Numbered from the stretch's first letter, positions 1-8,623 are shown. The stretch: DNA of 64,000 nucleotides from Porticoccus sp041395745 (GCA_041395745.1 JAWKZV010000004.1:124001-188000); one strand, 5' to 3'. The notes: generated from the sequence alone by a model not told the origin. Program-made: numbers and translations.

Positions 1-434
1 GCAGTACTGTCCAGCAGATGCTTGAACACCAGCTGTTCAATATTAAACTCGGTATTGCCGGGACCATCATCTACACTTGGGAATTCACTTGCAGGTAGTG
101 TCGACAGCATAAAACGACTACGGCCACTGGTCACCAACATACGACCACTGTCTTCTGCGAGCGTCAGTGTCAGCTCTGAGCCTTCTGGGAGCGAACGACA
201 GATGTCCATCAGTTTACGGGCGGGAACAGTAATTTCTCCCTCATCAGAGAAAGTTTCCAGGGAGAGCTGGCCAATAATCTCCACTTCCAGGTCAGTGCCG
301 GTAAGAGCGAGCCTTCCACTCTTCAAACTGATCAGCACGTTGGCAAGGATCGGTAGAGTCTGGCGGCGCTCAACAACGCCCACTACCAGCTGAAGGGGTT
401 TCAAAAACTCTTCTCGCGATACGCTGAACTTCAT
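1..434 (-). CDS. dnaN: DNA polymerase III beta sliding clamp, N-terminal part (cut by window edge)
   Basis: The minus strand from an ATG at 434 reads MKFSVSREEFLKPLQ and continues in frame to the window edge, giving about 144 residues of the first clamp domain. Motifs typical of the family include the RRQTLPILANVL stretch near residue 24 and GTDLEVEI near residue 50. The beta clamp is the ring that tethers the replicative polymerase to DNA in the cytoplasm. It lies 89 bp downstream of dnaA in the same direction, the usual dnaA-dnaN pairing; recF and gyrB would be expected beyond the edge. Only the amino-terminal third is visible. Confidence 0.97.
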   Translation of the reverse strand, partial: MKFSVSREEFLKPLQLVVGVVERRQTLPILANVLISLKSGRLALTGTDLEVEIIGQLSLETFSDEGEITVPARKLMDICRSLPEGSELTLTLAEDSGRMLVTSGRSRFMLSTLPASEFPSVDDGPGNTEFNIEQLVFKHLLDST

Positions 435-523
435 CCGCTGATCTTCCCAAAATTGAAGTAAAAAAGGCTGCTTATTATGATCGATTACTGTGCCCTTGAC
501 AGGATAAAAATGCAAAAAAATGG

Positions 524-1939
524 TCAGGTCGTTAGGGTCCGCATCAACTGTTTCATGTCGTCATTGAGTTCCCGGCTGCTTTCCTGAAGCTCCTTCACTT
601 TCCTGCAGGCATGAAGTACTGTAGTGTGGTCGCGACCGCCAAATGCCTCTCCTATTTCAGGCAAACTGTGGCTGGTCAACTCTTTCGCCAATGCCATGGC
701 TATCTGGCGTGGCCGCGCCACAGAACGACTGCGTCGCTTTGACAACAGCTCGGAAAGCTTAACCTTATAATAATCGGAGACCACCCGCTGGATATTGTCT
801 ATGGTGACGAGCTTGTCCTGTAATGCCAGAAGATCGCGTAGCGACTCCTTGATCAGATCTATATCGATATGTCTTCCCGTGAAGTGAGCGCTCGCTATTA
901 CCCTCTTCAGTGCACCTTCTAGCTCACGAACATTGGAGCGCAACCGCTGAGCAATGAAAAAGGCTGATTCAGTGGGCAAGTTCACTTTGGCCTGCATCGC
1001 CTTCTTGATGAGGATCGCAACCCTGGTTTCCAGCTCTGGCGGCTCAACCGCAACCGTCAGACCCCAACCAAAACGGGACTTGAGGCGTTCCTCCAGGCCA
1101 TCAATTTCCTTGGGATACCGATCACAGGTGAGGATCATCTGCTGGCCACCCTCCAGAAGAGCATTGAAGGTGTGGAAAAACTCCTCTTGAGAACGCTCTT
1201 TGCCTGCAAAAAACTGGATGTCGTCGATCAACAGAGCATCAACAGAGCGATAAAAACGCTTGAAGTCATTAATGGCATTCAGTTGCAGGGCCTTCACCAT
1301 ATCTGCAACAAACCGCTCGGAATGGAGATAAATTATCTTCGCATTAGGCTTCTGCTTTCTGAGAGCGTTACCCACGGCATGCATCAGATGGGTTTTGCCC
1401 AAGCCTACTCCACCATAAATGAACAATGGATTGTAGGAACTACCGGGATTTTCGGCGACCTGCTTGGAAGCTGCCAGAGCCAACTGATTGGACTTGCCCT
1501 CTACAAATGAGGCAAAAGTGAATGTTTCGTTGATATTGCTCTGATGATTAAGGCCACCCTCAATACCTGAATTGCGCTTGTCTGGCACTACCTGAACACG
1601 TGTTGTGCTGGGTGCCGTCGCGCTTTCTACAATCGAAGGCAGCTCTGGAGCTACCGGGCTAATGACCTGGGTTCTCGCTGAAACGCCGGACTCTACGGTA
1701 ACGGAACAGCGTTCGCCGCTGAGTTGCTGAAAGATCTCGATGATGCGATCGAGAAACTTGTCCGAGACCCAATCCTTTACGAAACGATTTGGTGCCAGGA
1801 GGCTAATACTTTTTGGTGTGTCACCTTGATCTTCCTGACCCGCATCTAGTGTGAGCGGTCTTATCCAAGTGTTGAACTGCTGTGAAGGTAACTCTTCCTG
1901 GAGGCAGCCCAAACACTTTTCCCACAAAACCTGAGCCAA
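524..1939 (-). CDS. dnaA: Chromosomal replication initiator DnaA
   Basis: A 471-residue protein with the full DnaA layout: domain I (residues 1-90), a variable Pro/Ser-rich linker (about 95-130), an AAA+ domain with Walker A GGVGLGKT at 176-183 and Walker B LLIDD at 236-240, and the C-terminal DNA-binding domain with the DnaA signature GRDHTTVLHACRKV near 437-450. It binds 9-bp DnaA boxes and melts the origin. No in-frame ATG precedes the conserved N-terminus; the start is a TTG at 1939 preceded six bases upstream by AGGGG. Candidate DnaA boxes lie 94 and 231 bp upstream, consistent with the autoregulation known for this family. Confidence 0.98.
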   Translation of the reverse strand: MAQVLWEKCLGCLQEELPSQQFNTWIRPLTLDAGQEDQGDTPKSISLLAPNRFVKDWVSDKFLDRIIEIFQQLSGERCSVTVESGVSARTQVISPVAPELPSIVESATAPSTTRVQVVPDKRNSGIEGGLNHQSNINETFTFASFVEGKSNQLALAASKQVAENPGSSYNPLFIYGGVGLGKTHLMHAVGNALRKQKPNAKIIYLHSERFVADMVKALQLNAINDFKRFYRSVDALLIDDIQFFAGKERSQEEFFHTFNALLEGGQQMILTCDRYPKEIDGLEERLKSRFGWGLTVAVEPPELETRVAILIKKAMQAKVNLPTESAFFIAQRLRSNVRELEGALKRVIASAHFTGRHIDIDLIKESLRDLLALQDKLVTIDNIQRVVSDYYKVKLSELLSKRRSRSVARPRQIAMALAKELTSHSLPEIGEAFGGRDHTTVLHACRKVKELQESSRELNDDMKQLMRTLTT

Positions 1940-2032
1940 GCTAATCCCCTTGTTCCTAGTTGGTGCAATCCATACGGTCGCTTACTTATGCGATCTCATT
2001 TTGTCCGGCTAGTCTATCGGGAAAGCTCGCGG

Positions 2033-2041
2033 TTATCCACA
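2033..2041 (+). promoter_or_regulatory. DnaA box (perfect TTATCCACA)
   Basis: A perfect match to the consensus 9-mer lies 94 bp upstream of the dnaA start. A DnaA protein bound here could repress dnaA or take part in origin function. Confidence 0.75.
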
Positions 2042-2169
2042 TCTTGATGTTTAGCCGTTGGTCGATAACAAAATAATTATTATTTATTTTTCATGATGTT
2101 ATGAAAAATCAAGCAAAATCGTAGCGGGCTAAAACAGTGGCCCATCATGGTTGTTTTTTAACCATTGTC

Positions 2170-2178
2170 TGTGGATAA
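2170..2178 (-). promoter_or_regulatory. DnaA box (perfect, minus strand)
   Basis: TGTGGATAA on the plus strand is the reverse complement of TTATCCACA. It is in the opposite orientation to the box at 2033 and sits on the other side of the A/T-rich block. Confidence 0.75.
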
Positions 2179-2285
2179 CCTGTGCATACCCAGTGAGCTT
2201 TCAGGGGATTAGCGATGGAGTTGGAGACCTATGTCACATGGAGCCCGCAAGGGCTTCGTTTTGGTGACTGCACACAACAAAAAAG

Positions 2286-3644
2286 TCACTTCCCTATACA
2301 GAAGCTGGAGAAGATTCGACCCAATAAATCGTCCGCAGTGAACTCGCCTGTTATCTCGCCCAGTGCCTGCTGAGCCTGGCGTAAATCCTCCGCGAGTAAC
2401 TCTCCGGCACCGGCTCCTGAAAGCTGCTCCTGTCCGTTGTCGAGAAAACTCCGCGCCCTCTGCAATGCATCCAGATGTCGTCGACGGGCTGTAAAGGCAC
2501 CCTCCCCTACATTGCTGTAACCCATACAGCCTTTCAGGTGGTCAACCAACTCTGGTATGCCAACGCCATGCCGGGCCGACAATGCAATGACAGGGTAGCG
2601 ATTCTTTTCCGCCTGGCCAGCCGCCAGACCGGACAAGTCGGCTTTGTTGAGAATGAAACTGATGTTGCGTTGGTCCGGGTAGCGGGCAAAGTATTCAGGC
2701 CAGTTCTGTTCCGCTTCCAGGGAATAGGGCTTGGTGCTATCAATCACAAACAGCACACGATCGGCCTTCTCAATCTCCAGCCACGCCCGGCGTATACCTT
2801 CCTGTTCAACGAGATCACCCGTTTCTCTCAACCCGGCGGTGTCGATCACGTGAAGGGGCATACCGTCCAGGGTAATTTCTTCCCGTAGCACATCCCTGGT
2901 AGTACCCGCCACGTCTGTGACGATAGCGCTGTCCCTACCAGAAAGGGCGTTAAGCAAGCTGGATTTCCCGGCATTGGGTTTACCGGCAATCACAACAGTC
3001 ATACCTTCCCGTAACAGACTGCCCTGCTGGGCACGGGAAAAGACCTGGTGGAGTTTTTGCTGGATGGCCTGAAGTTGTCCCGCCACCTGCCCATCCGCGA
3101 GAAAATCAATTTCCTCTTCGGGAAAATCTATAGCCGCCTCGACGTAAATTCTCAGTTCCGTCAGTGATTCCACCAGCTCGTGTATACGATTGGAGAACTC
3201 ACCCTGCAAAGAACGCACAGCGCTACGCACCGCCTGGGCAGAGGCGGCATCAATCAGATCGGCAACTGCCTCAGCCTGGGCCAGGTCCAGTTTGTCATTG
3301 AGAAAAGCCCGCCTGGTGAATTCACCGGGACCAGCCAACCGCGCTCCCAGCTTCAGGGCTCTTTGCACCAACATATCCAGAATTACTGGCCCACCATGGC
3401 CCTGTAACTCCAGCACATCCTCACCGGTAAAAGAATTCGGTGCCTTGAAATAGATGGCGAGCCCCTGGTCCATGACAGTTGCGGAGTCATCAAGAAAATC
3501 ACAGAAGGTTGCCGCGCGTGGTGTTAGCTTCCTATCCAGGAATCCAGCAATAAAAGGCGATACATCCTTGCCGGATATTCGCACAATACCGACCCCCCCC
3601 CTACCTGGGGCAGTGGCTACGGCAACAATGGTGTCTTGATCCAA
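2286..3644 (-). CDS. mnmE: tRNA uridine-5-carboxymethylaminomethyl GTPase MnmE (TrmE)
   Basis: A 452-residue protein, normal length for MnmE. It has the N-terminal folate-binding domain, a GTPase domain with G1 GKPNAGKSS at 221-229, DTAG at 268-271 and NKAD at 333-336, and the diagnostic C-terminal FCIGK ending (448-452) whose cysteine is essential in the family. With MnmG it modifies the wobble uridine of certain tRNAs. The start is a TTG at 3644, preceded by GGGAG about seven bases upstream; no ATG is available in frame. It follows yidC in the same direction, but a hairpin with a T tract lies between them, so it may have partly independent expression. Its partner mnmG lies across the candidate origin, in the opposite direction. 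Confidence 0.98.
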   Translation of the reverse strand: MDQDTIVAVATAPGRGGVGIVRISGKDVSPFIAGFLDRKLTPRAATFCDFLDDSATVMDQGLAIYFKAPNSFTGEDVLELQGHGGPVILDMLVQRALKLGARLAGPGEFTRRAFLNDKLDLAQAEAVADLIDAASAQAVRSAVRSLQGEFSNRIHELVESLTELRIYVEAAIDFPEEEIDFLADGQVAGQLQAIQQKLHQVFSRAQQGSLLREGMTVVIAGKPNAGKSSLLNALSGRDSAIVTDVAGTTRDVLREEITLDGMPLHVIDTAGLRETGDLVEQEGIRRAWLEIEKADRVLFVIDSTKPYSLEAEQNWPEYFARYPDQRNISFILNKADLSGLAAGQAEKNRYPVIALSARHGVGIPELVDHLKGCMGYSNVGEGAFTARRRHLDALQRARSFLDNGQEQLSGAGAGELLAEDLRQAQQALGEITGEFTADDLLGRIFSSFCIGK

Positions 3645-3660
3645 TGCGGTCTCCCGGCAT

Positions 3661-3685
3661 TAAAAAGGCTCCCGAAGGAGCCTTT
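3661..3685 (-). terminator. Rho-independent terminator after yidC
   Basis: On the minus strand nine-base arms AAAGGCTCC/GGAGCCTTT enclose a TTCG tetraloop and are followed by a short T run. It begins four bases past the yidC stop and would end or attenuate rpmH-yidC transcription before mnmE. Confidence 0.8.
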
Positions 3686-3688
3686 ATG

Positions 3689-5374
3689 CTATTTTTTTCC
3701 GCTGGCGCCTTCAATCTGCCGGGTGATCACCCATTGCTGGGCGATGGAGAGCAGGTTGTTGACTGTCCAGTACAACACCAATCCGGCCGGGAAGAACATA
3801 AAGAAGAAAGTAAATGCGATCGGCATCATCTGCATGATCTTTGCCTGGGTCGGGTCCGGCGGCGTGGGATTAAGGCGCTGCTGGAAGAACATGCTGGCAC
3901 CCATCAACAGAGGCAGAATGAAGAAGGGGTCCTTGACGGAGAGGTCCGTAATCCAGAGGATCCAGGGGGCGTGGCGCAGCTCAACGCTCTCGAACAAAAC
4001 CCAGTAAAGCGAGATAAAAACCGGCATCTGTACCAGAATCGGCAGACATCCCCCCATGGGGTTAACCTTTTCCCGCTTGTAAAGATTCATGGTTTCCTGA
4101 GACAACTTCTGGCGATCATCGCCATAAAGGTCTTTCAGGCGGGCCATCTCCGGCTGCAGCTTGCGCATGTTGGCCATAGAGCGGTAGCTGGTAGCGGACA
4201 GCTTGAAAAAAGCCAGCTTGATCATGATAGTGAGGAGGATAATTGACCATCCCCAGTTTCCGATCAGGCCGTGGATATGGTTCAGTACCCAGAAAATCGG
4301 CTTGGCAATCCACCACAGCCATCCGTAATCCACTGTCAGATCCAGATAGGGAGAGATCTCCTCCAGTCGATATTGATCCTTGGGGCCCGCATAAAAAGAG
4401 GCTTTCAGCTCACCAGAGGTACCTGGGGCAACGGTAACCTGGGGTGATGTGAATCCCAGCGCATACAGGTCCTGATTGCCCAGCTTGCGCAGATTGTAGT
4501 GATTTTCAGTACTCTGATCCGGCACCCAGGCACTGATGAAATAGTGCTGCAGCATTGCCACCCAACCGCCTGTCAGGGAATCCTTGAAGGGCGCTTTGGC
4601 GAGATCGTCAAAATCCAGTTTCTTGTAATGCTCTTCATTGGTGTGCAGCGCGGCACCCAGGTATGGATGCATACCCATGCCACTGGTCACCTGTGGTTCA
4701 TGGCTGTCACGCTTGATCTGGCCGAACACGCCTGCCTGCCAATTGTCACTGCCACGGTTATCAATCAGGTAATCCACATCGATCAGGTAATCTCCGCGGC
4801 GCAGAGTGAAACGCTTGCTGATATCCACCTGACCCTGACGATATGTCAGATCAACTGACAGTGTGTCCTCGCCTTGAGACAGAGAAAAACTGTCCGCTGA
4901 TGCGGTAAATACCGGACGGGAATCACTGGTGTCTGTGCCATCGCGGCCAATAAGGCCACTCTGTGCAATATAAGTAGTGGTAGCGGTACGATTCAGCAAA
5001 ATGAAGGGACTGTCACTGTTTTCCAGCTCAGTCAGATGCTTCAGCAGCTCGACGCGGATGATGTCACCGCCGCGAGTGTCAACGACCAGCTTCAGAACAT
5101 CTGTGGCAATAGTAATCAGTTGGCCCTGGACAGGTGCGGCTACCGAATCAGCTACTGCAGGTGGTTGTGCTGTTGAATCGATCTCGGGCAACTCACCTAC
5201 CAATGCCTGATCGGCAACCACTGGTGTCTCCGGTGCAACATCGGGCACCAGGGTTTCAAGCATGCTGCTATCAACCTGAGGTTTGTGGGCCTCTTGGAAG
5301 GTATTCCATTCGAGAAACAGCATGTACAACACCACAAGCATGGCGCCAATTAGCAGCGAACGTTGCCAGTCCAT
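3689..5374 (-). CDS. yidC: Membrane protein insertase YidC
   Basis: A 561-residue inner-membrane insertase. The N-terminal signal-anchor MDWQRSLLIGAMLVVLYMLF is followed by the large periplasmic domain of Gram-negative YidC and the conserved C-terminal five-helix core, including NWGWSIILLTI and NPMGGCLPILVQMPVF. It inserts Sec-dependent and Sec-independent membrane proteins, among them the ATP synthase subunits encoded nearby. I place the start at the ATG at 5374, seven bases after the yidD stop, because the protein then begins with the conserved MDWQRSLL; a 15-residue longer reading would overlap yidD and has no family support. Confidence 0.97.
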   Translation of the reverse strand: MDWQRSLLIGAMLVVLYMLFLEWNTFQEAHKPQVDSSMLETLVPDVAPETPVVADQALVGELPEIDSTAQPPAVADSVAAPVQGQLITIATDVLKLVVDTRGGDIIRVELLKHLTELENSDSPFILLNRTATTTYIAQSGLIGRDGTDTSDSRPVFTASADSFSLSQGEDTLSVDLTYRQGQVDISKRFTLRRGDYLIDVDYLIDNRGSDNWQAGVFGQIKRDSHEPQVTSGMGMHPYLGAALHTNEEHYKKLDFDDLAKAPFKDSLTGGWVAMLQHYFISAWVPDQSTENHYNLRKLGNQDLYALGFTSPQVTVAPGTSGELKASFYAGPKDQYRLEEISPYLDLTVDYGWLWWIAKPIFWVLNHIHGLIGNWGWSIILLTIMIKLAFFKLSATSYRSMANMRKLQPEMARLKDLYGDDRQKLSQETMNLYKREKVNPMGGCLPILVQMPVFISLYWVLFESVELRHAPWILWITDLSVKDPFFILPLLMGASMFFQQRLNPTPPDPTQAKIMQMMPIAFTFFFMFFPAGLVLYWTVNNLLSIAQQWVITRQIEGASGKK

Positions 5375-5381
5375 AGTGATT

Positions 5382-5612
5382 TCAACTCTGTATTTGTTCT
5401 GATTCAGGAACCGGGTCATAGCCCCCGGGATGAAAAGGGTGACATTTTATAAGCCGGCGGCCAGTTAGATAACCCCCTTTGAGCAATCCGTGTCGCTCAA
5501 CAGCCTCCATAGCATAACAGGAGCAACTGGGGTAAAAGCGACACCGCTGACCCAACAACGGGCTAAGCAGGTACTGGTAGGCACGTATCAGGGCTATAAC
5601 GAACCTGCTCAT
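5382..5612 (-). CDS. yidD: Membrane protein insertion efficiency factor YidD
   Basis: A 76-residue member of the YidD family, recognised by the central RFYPSCSCYAMEAVERHG and GRRLIKCHPFHPGGYDPVP segments. Family members assist YidC-dependent membrane insertion at the inner face of the cytoplasmic membrane. Its ATG shares one base with the rnpA stop (TGATG), which suggests translational coupling in the rpmH-rnpA-yidD-yidC operon. Length and context are typical. Confidence 0.95.
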   Translation of the reverse strand: MSRFVIALIRAYQYLLSPLLGQRCRFYPSCSCYAMEAVERHGLLKGGYLTGRRLIKCHPFHPGGYDPVPESEQIQS

Positions 5613-5977
5613 CAGGAATTCGCCTGCAGCTTTCTGGACAGCCGCCGCCAGCTATTTTCCAGCAGGGCTGTCTGTTCTGCCGGGGACAGTTGATCTATAC
5701 CCTGTCGGGCAAGAAAAACGATATCTAGTGAGTCCAGCAAGTCCTGGGCACGGCGAAAGGAATCCCTCACAACCCGTTTTACCCGGTTGCGATCTACCGC
5801 ATGGCGTATATGTTTTTTGGCGACAACCAGCCCCAGTCTGGGATGGGATAGTTCGTTGGGACGCGCCAGCAATAAAAGGTTGGGGTGAGCAACTTTATAA
5901 CAGGTGTCACCAAAAACAGCCCGGTAGGACCGGGCTGTCAGAAGGCGCTTTTCTCTACCAAAGGTTGAATCGGGCAC
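5612..5977 (-). CDS. rnpA: Ribonuclease P protein component
   Basis: A 121-residue basic protein with the RnpA signature DRNRVKRVVRDSFR near residues 58-71. It is the protein cofactor of RNase P, which matures tRNA 5' ends. The start is a GTG at 5977 giving MPDSTFGREKRLL; a nearby ATG at 5979 is in another frame. It is placed between rpmH and yidD as in most bacteria. Confidence 0.96.
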   Translation of the reverse strand: MPDSTFGREKRLLTARSYRAVFGDTCYKVAHPNLLLLARPNELSHPRLGLVVAKKHIRHAVDRNRVKRVVRDSFRRAQDLLDSLDIVFLARQGIDQLSPAEQTALLENSWRRLSRKLQANS

Positions 5978-6003
5978 ATGCCTGCCCTGGTAGAAGCGAT
6001 CTA

Positions 6004-6138
6004 TCAGGCTGCCAGACGCTTGCGACCTTTGGCGCGGCGACGGTTGATCACCTGTCTGCCGTTTTTGGTGGCCATACGGGCACGAAAACCGTGGGTGCGC
6101 TTGCGCTTCAGGACGCTAGGCTGAAATGTTCTTTTCAT
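6004..6138 (-). CDS. rpmH: 50S ribosomal protein L34
   Basis: A 44-residue very basic protein reading MKRTFQPSVLKRKRTHGF and ending in a lysine/arginine-rich tail, unmistakable L34. It starts with an ATG at 6138 and lies 26 bp before rnpA as the first gene of the rpmH-rnpA-yidD-yidC operon. A plausible promoter lies 45-73 bp upstream. Confidence 0.98.
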   Translation of the reverse strand: MKRTFQPSVLKRKRTHGFRARMATKNGRQVINRRRAKGRKRLAA

Positions 6139-6182
6139 GGCTGACTTCCGTTAACTGAGTAATACCTTTCAAAGGGCGGGCG

Positions 6183-6211
6183 ATTTTAATGAAAAACGAT
6201 CGCCATAGCAA
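6183..6211 (-). promoter_or_regulatory. Probable sigma70 promoter of rpmH operon
   Basis: On the minus strand TTGCTA (plus 6206-6211) and TAAAAT (plus 6183-6188) are separated by exactly 17 bp, matching 4/6 and 5/6 bases of the -35 and -10 consensus. It points toward rpmH and abuts the DnaA-box cluster. Confidence 0.6.
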
Positions 6212-6240
6212 CGGAATATCCTTCCATTCAGGCGACTATC

Positions 6241-6620
6241 TGCACCACTGATTACTCACAGACTTATCCACACCGGAAAGATATTATCCACACCCTTGAT
6301 CAACCTGTGGAAAACAGGGGGTAAAACCCACTGAATAACCTCCTGATGATTTTGTGGATAACTAGAGCTGGCTGAATTCTGTGGATAGACCGCCTTTTTT
6401 TCCCCGCTCTATACAGGCCTATTCAGCTGGCTGCGAGCAATTTATCAACGACATTGTGCATCACTCAACCCTTTGTTCCAGTAGTGATAAACCGGCTTAT
6501 TCACAGCTCAGCCCGCCCCTATTAAACATAAAAAACATAATCTTTCTTTCTTACCTAAGATATTCTTCATTAATCATATTCAAAGAACAAACAGCCCTTT
6601 TAGAGCCATCTGCTCAACCC
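6241..6620. other. Probable chromosomal replication origin (oriC)
   Basis: The gene-free stretch between rpmH and mnmG (6139-6712) contains a dense DnaA-box cluster. Perfect TTATCCACA boxes lie at 6264-6272 and 6284-6292 (direct repeat, 20 bp apart) and, inverted, at 6353-6361. One-mismatch boxes lie at 6306-6314 and 6380-6388 (inverted), and TTATTCACA, which fits TTATNCACA, lies at 6497-6505. An A/T-rich stretch at about 6521-6600 follows and would suit a DNA-unwinding element. Genes diverge on either side (rpmH to the left, mnmG to the right), as expected at an origin. Identification is by sequence pattern and context only. Confidence 0.85.
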
Positions 6621-6667
6621 CTTTGACCCCACAACAAAAAGTCGATTATTTTTTAGGCACTATTCCG

Positions 6668-6673
6668 TATAAT
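6668..6673 (+). promoter_or_regulatory. Probable -10 element of mnmG promoter
   Basis: A perfect TATAAT lies 39 bp upstream of the mnmG start. The -35 position (about 6645-6650, ATTATT) matches poorly, so this is a partial promoter call. Confidence 0.5.
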
Positions 6674-6712
6674 GTCCGGCCTTTTCCCCTTACCCTTGAG
6701 GCAACCTGCGTC

Positions 6713-8599
6713 ATGCATTACCCGGATAGCTTTGACGTCATCGTCATTGGCGGCGGTCACGCTGGCACTGAAGCCTGTCTGGCTGCGGCCAGAATGGGCT
6801 GCAAGACGCTGCTGTTGACTCATAACATCGAAACGCTGGGGCAAATGTCCTGCAACCCGGCCATTGGTGGTATTGGCAAAAGCCACCTGGTGAAAGAGGT
6901 AGATGCGCTCGGTGGGGCCATGGCTCACGCCACGGACAAAGGGGGAATACAGTTCCGCATCCTGAATTCCCGCAAAGGGCCGGCAGTGCGAGCCACCCGT
7001 GCCCAGGCAGACCGGGTGCTCTACAAGGCTGCGATCCGCCAGATTCTTGAAAACCAGCCCAACCTGTGGATTTTCCAGCAGGCGGTGGAAGACCTCATTG
7101 TCGAGGGCAACCGGGTGACCGGTGCAGTTACCCAGATGGGATTGCGTTTTGAAGGCCGCACGGTGGTGCTTACCACCGGCACCTTCCTCGGCGGCAAGAT
7201 TCATATTGGTCTGGAAAACTATTCCGGTGGTCGCGCGGGCGATCCGCCGTCAATAGGCCTAGCCCGGCGCCTTCGTGAGCTGCCGCTACGGGTCGACCGG
7301 CTGAAAACGGGGACTCCGCCCCGCATCGATGCCCGCAGTGTCAATTTTGAGGGCTTGCAGGCACAGTGGGGTGACCAGCCTGAGCCGGTAATGTCCTTTC
7401 TCGGCTCGCTGAATGAACACCCACAGCAAACCTGTTGTTATGTGACCTACACCAACCTGCGCACCCATGAAATCATTCGCGGTGGTATGGATCGCTCCCC
7501 TATGTATACCGGTGTGATCGAGGGCATTGGCCCGCGGTACTGTCCCTCTATTGAGGACAAAGTCGTGCGCTTTGCCGATAAGGACAGCCATCAGATCTTT
7601 ATTGAGCCGGAGGGGCTGAACACCCATGAGCTTTATCCCAATGGTATTTCCACCAGCCTGCCGTTCGATGTGCAGATGCAGCTGGTGCGTTCCATCCCCG
7701 GTTTTGAAAACGCCCACATTACCCGCCCCGGCTATGCCATCGAATACGATTTCTTTAATCCCCAGGATCTGAAGTATTCCCTGGAGAACAAGCATATCGA
7801 CGGGCTGTTTTTCGCCGGGCAGATTAACGGTACCACCGGTTACGAAGAGGCTGCGGCGCAGGGGCTGCTCGCTGGACTGAACGCCGGGCTGCAGGCCCAA
7901 GGCAAGGAGTCCTGGTGTCCGCGCCGCGATGAGGCTTACATCGGTGTGCTGGTGGACGACCTGATCACCATGGGCACCCGTGAACCCTATCGAATGTTCA
8001 CCAGCCGGGCTGAATACCGCCTGTTGCTGCGTCAGGACAACGCTGATCTGCGCCTGACGGAAAAGGGTCGCGAGCTTGGCCTGGTTGATGACAACCGCTG
8101 GCGGGCTTTCAGTGAAAAGCGTGAACAGATCGAGATTGAGCAGCAGCGGCTGCGCTCAACTTGGGTTCAGCCCAGCAGTGAGTCGGCTGCAAAAATTGTT
8201 GAAAAGACAGGAGCTGCACTCAATCGCGAGTACAGTCTGCACGACCTGTTGAAACGCCCGGAACTGGGCTATCAGGATGTCTGTGATCTAGCTGGAGTTG
8301 TTGAAATCGCTGCGGATGTGGCTGAACAGGTGGAAATCGAGGCCAAATATTCCGGTTATATCGATCGCCAGCAGGATGAGATCGATCGTATGCGACGTCA
8401 GGAAAATACGCCGATACCGGCGGATTTTGACTACCAGGCGGTAAAAGGTTTATCGAATGAGGTCAAGCAGAAGCTCACGGAAGCCAGGCCGGAAACCCTC
8501 GCCAGGGCTTCGAGAATCCCTGGAGTGACGCCAGCTGCAGTGTCGTTGCTACTGATCTATCTGAAGAAAAAATCCACCGCTGAACAGAAGATTGACTGA
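6713..8599 (+). CDS. mnmG: tRNA uridine-5-carboxymethylaminomethyl modification enzyme MnmG (GidA)
   Basis: A 628-residue FAD enzyme with the dinucleotide-binding GGGHAGTEA motif at residues 13-21, the conserved SCNPAIGGIGKSHLVKEVDA segment, and the GTTGYEEAAAQG motif near residue 370. It works with MnmE on wobble uridines. The start is placed at ATG 6713, with TTGAGG upstream; this gives the family length. A TTG 90 bases further upstream would add residues that do not look coding and lies upstream of the TATAAT element. The gene opens the mnmG-rsmG-parA-parB run to the right of the putative origin. Confidence 0.97.
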   Translation: MHYPDSFDVIVIGGGHAGTEACLAAARMGCKTLLLTHNIETLGQMSCNPAIGGIGKSHLVKEVDALGGAMAHATDKGGIQFRILNSRKGPAVRATRAQADRVLYKAAIRQILENQPNLWIFQQAVEDLIVEGNRVTGAVTQMGLRFEGRTVVLTTGTFLGGKIHIGLENYSGGRAGDPPSIGLARRLRELPLRVDRLKTGTPPRIDARSVNFEGLQAQWGDQPEPVMSFLGSLNEHPQQTCCYVTYTNLRTHEIIRGGMDRSPMYTGVIEGIGPRYCPSIEDKVVRFADKDSHQIFIEPEGLNTHELYPNGISTSLPFDVQMQLVRSIPGFENAHITRPGYAIEYDFFNPQDLKYSLENKHIDGLFFAGQINGTTGYEEAAAQGLLAGLNAGLQAQGKESWCPRRDEAYIGVLVDDLITMGTREPYRMFTSRAEYRLLLRQDNADLRLTEKGRELGLVDDNRWRAFSEKREQIEIEQQRLRSTWVQPSSESAAKIVEKTGAALNREYSLHDLLKRPELGYQDVCDLAGVVEIAADVAEQVEIEAKYSGYIDRQQDEIDRMRRQENTPIPADFDYQAVKGLSNEVKQKLTEARPETLARASRIPGVTPAAVSLLLIYLKKKSTAEQKID

Positions 8600-8623
8600 G
8601 TTATGTCAGAATAGGAGGAGCCG

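Larger units (their letters stand above)
1940..2285. other. dnaA-mnmE intergenic region with DnaA boxes and an AT-rich core
   Basis: This 346-bp gene-free stretch separates the end of mnmE from the dnaA start. It holds two perfect 9-bp DnaA boxes in opposite orientation (2033-2041 and 2170-2178), a near match TGTGCATAC at 2181-2189, and an A/T-rich block at about 2067-2110 between the boxes. A small hairpin with a GCAA loop at 2241-2256 lies near the mnmE stop. The dnaA promoter must be here, but I could not assign convincing -35/-10 elements. The region could be only the dnaA control region or a second half of a bipartite origin. Confidence 0.7.

Noticed and set aside
2241..2262. Hairpin with GCAA loop and T-rich tail near the mnmE end
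   Set aside because: The T-rich side is on the plus strand, where nothing is transcribed toward it, and the stem is short with one wobble. As an mnmE terminator it lacks a T run.
6623..6712. TTG-initiated extension of mnmG
   Set aside because: It lies over the TATAAT promoter element and next to the origin; the family length and motif spacing fit ATG 6713.
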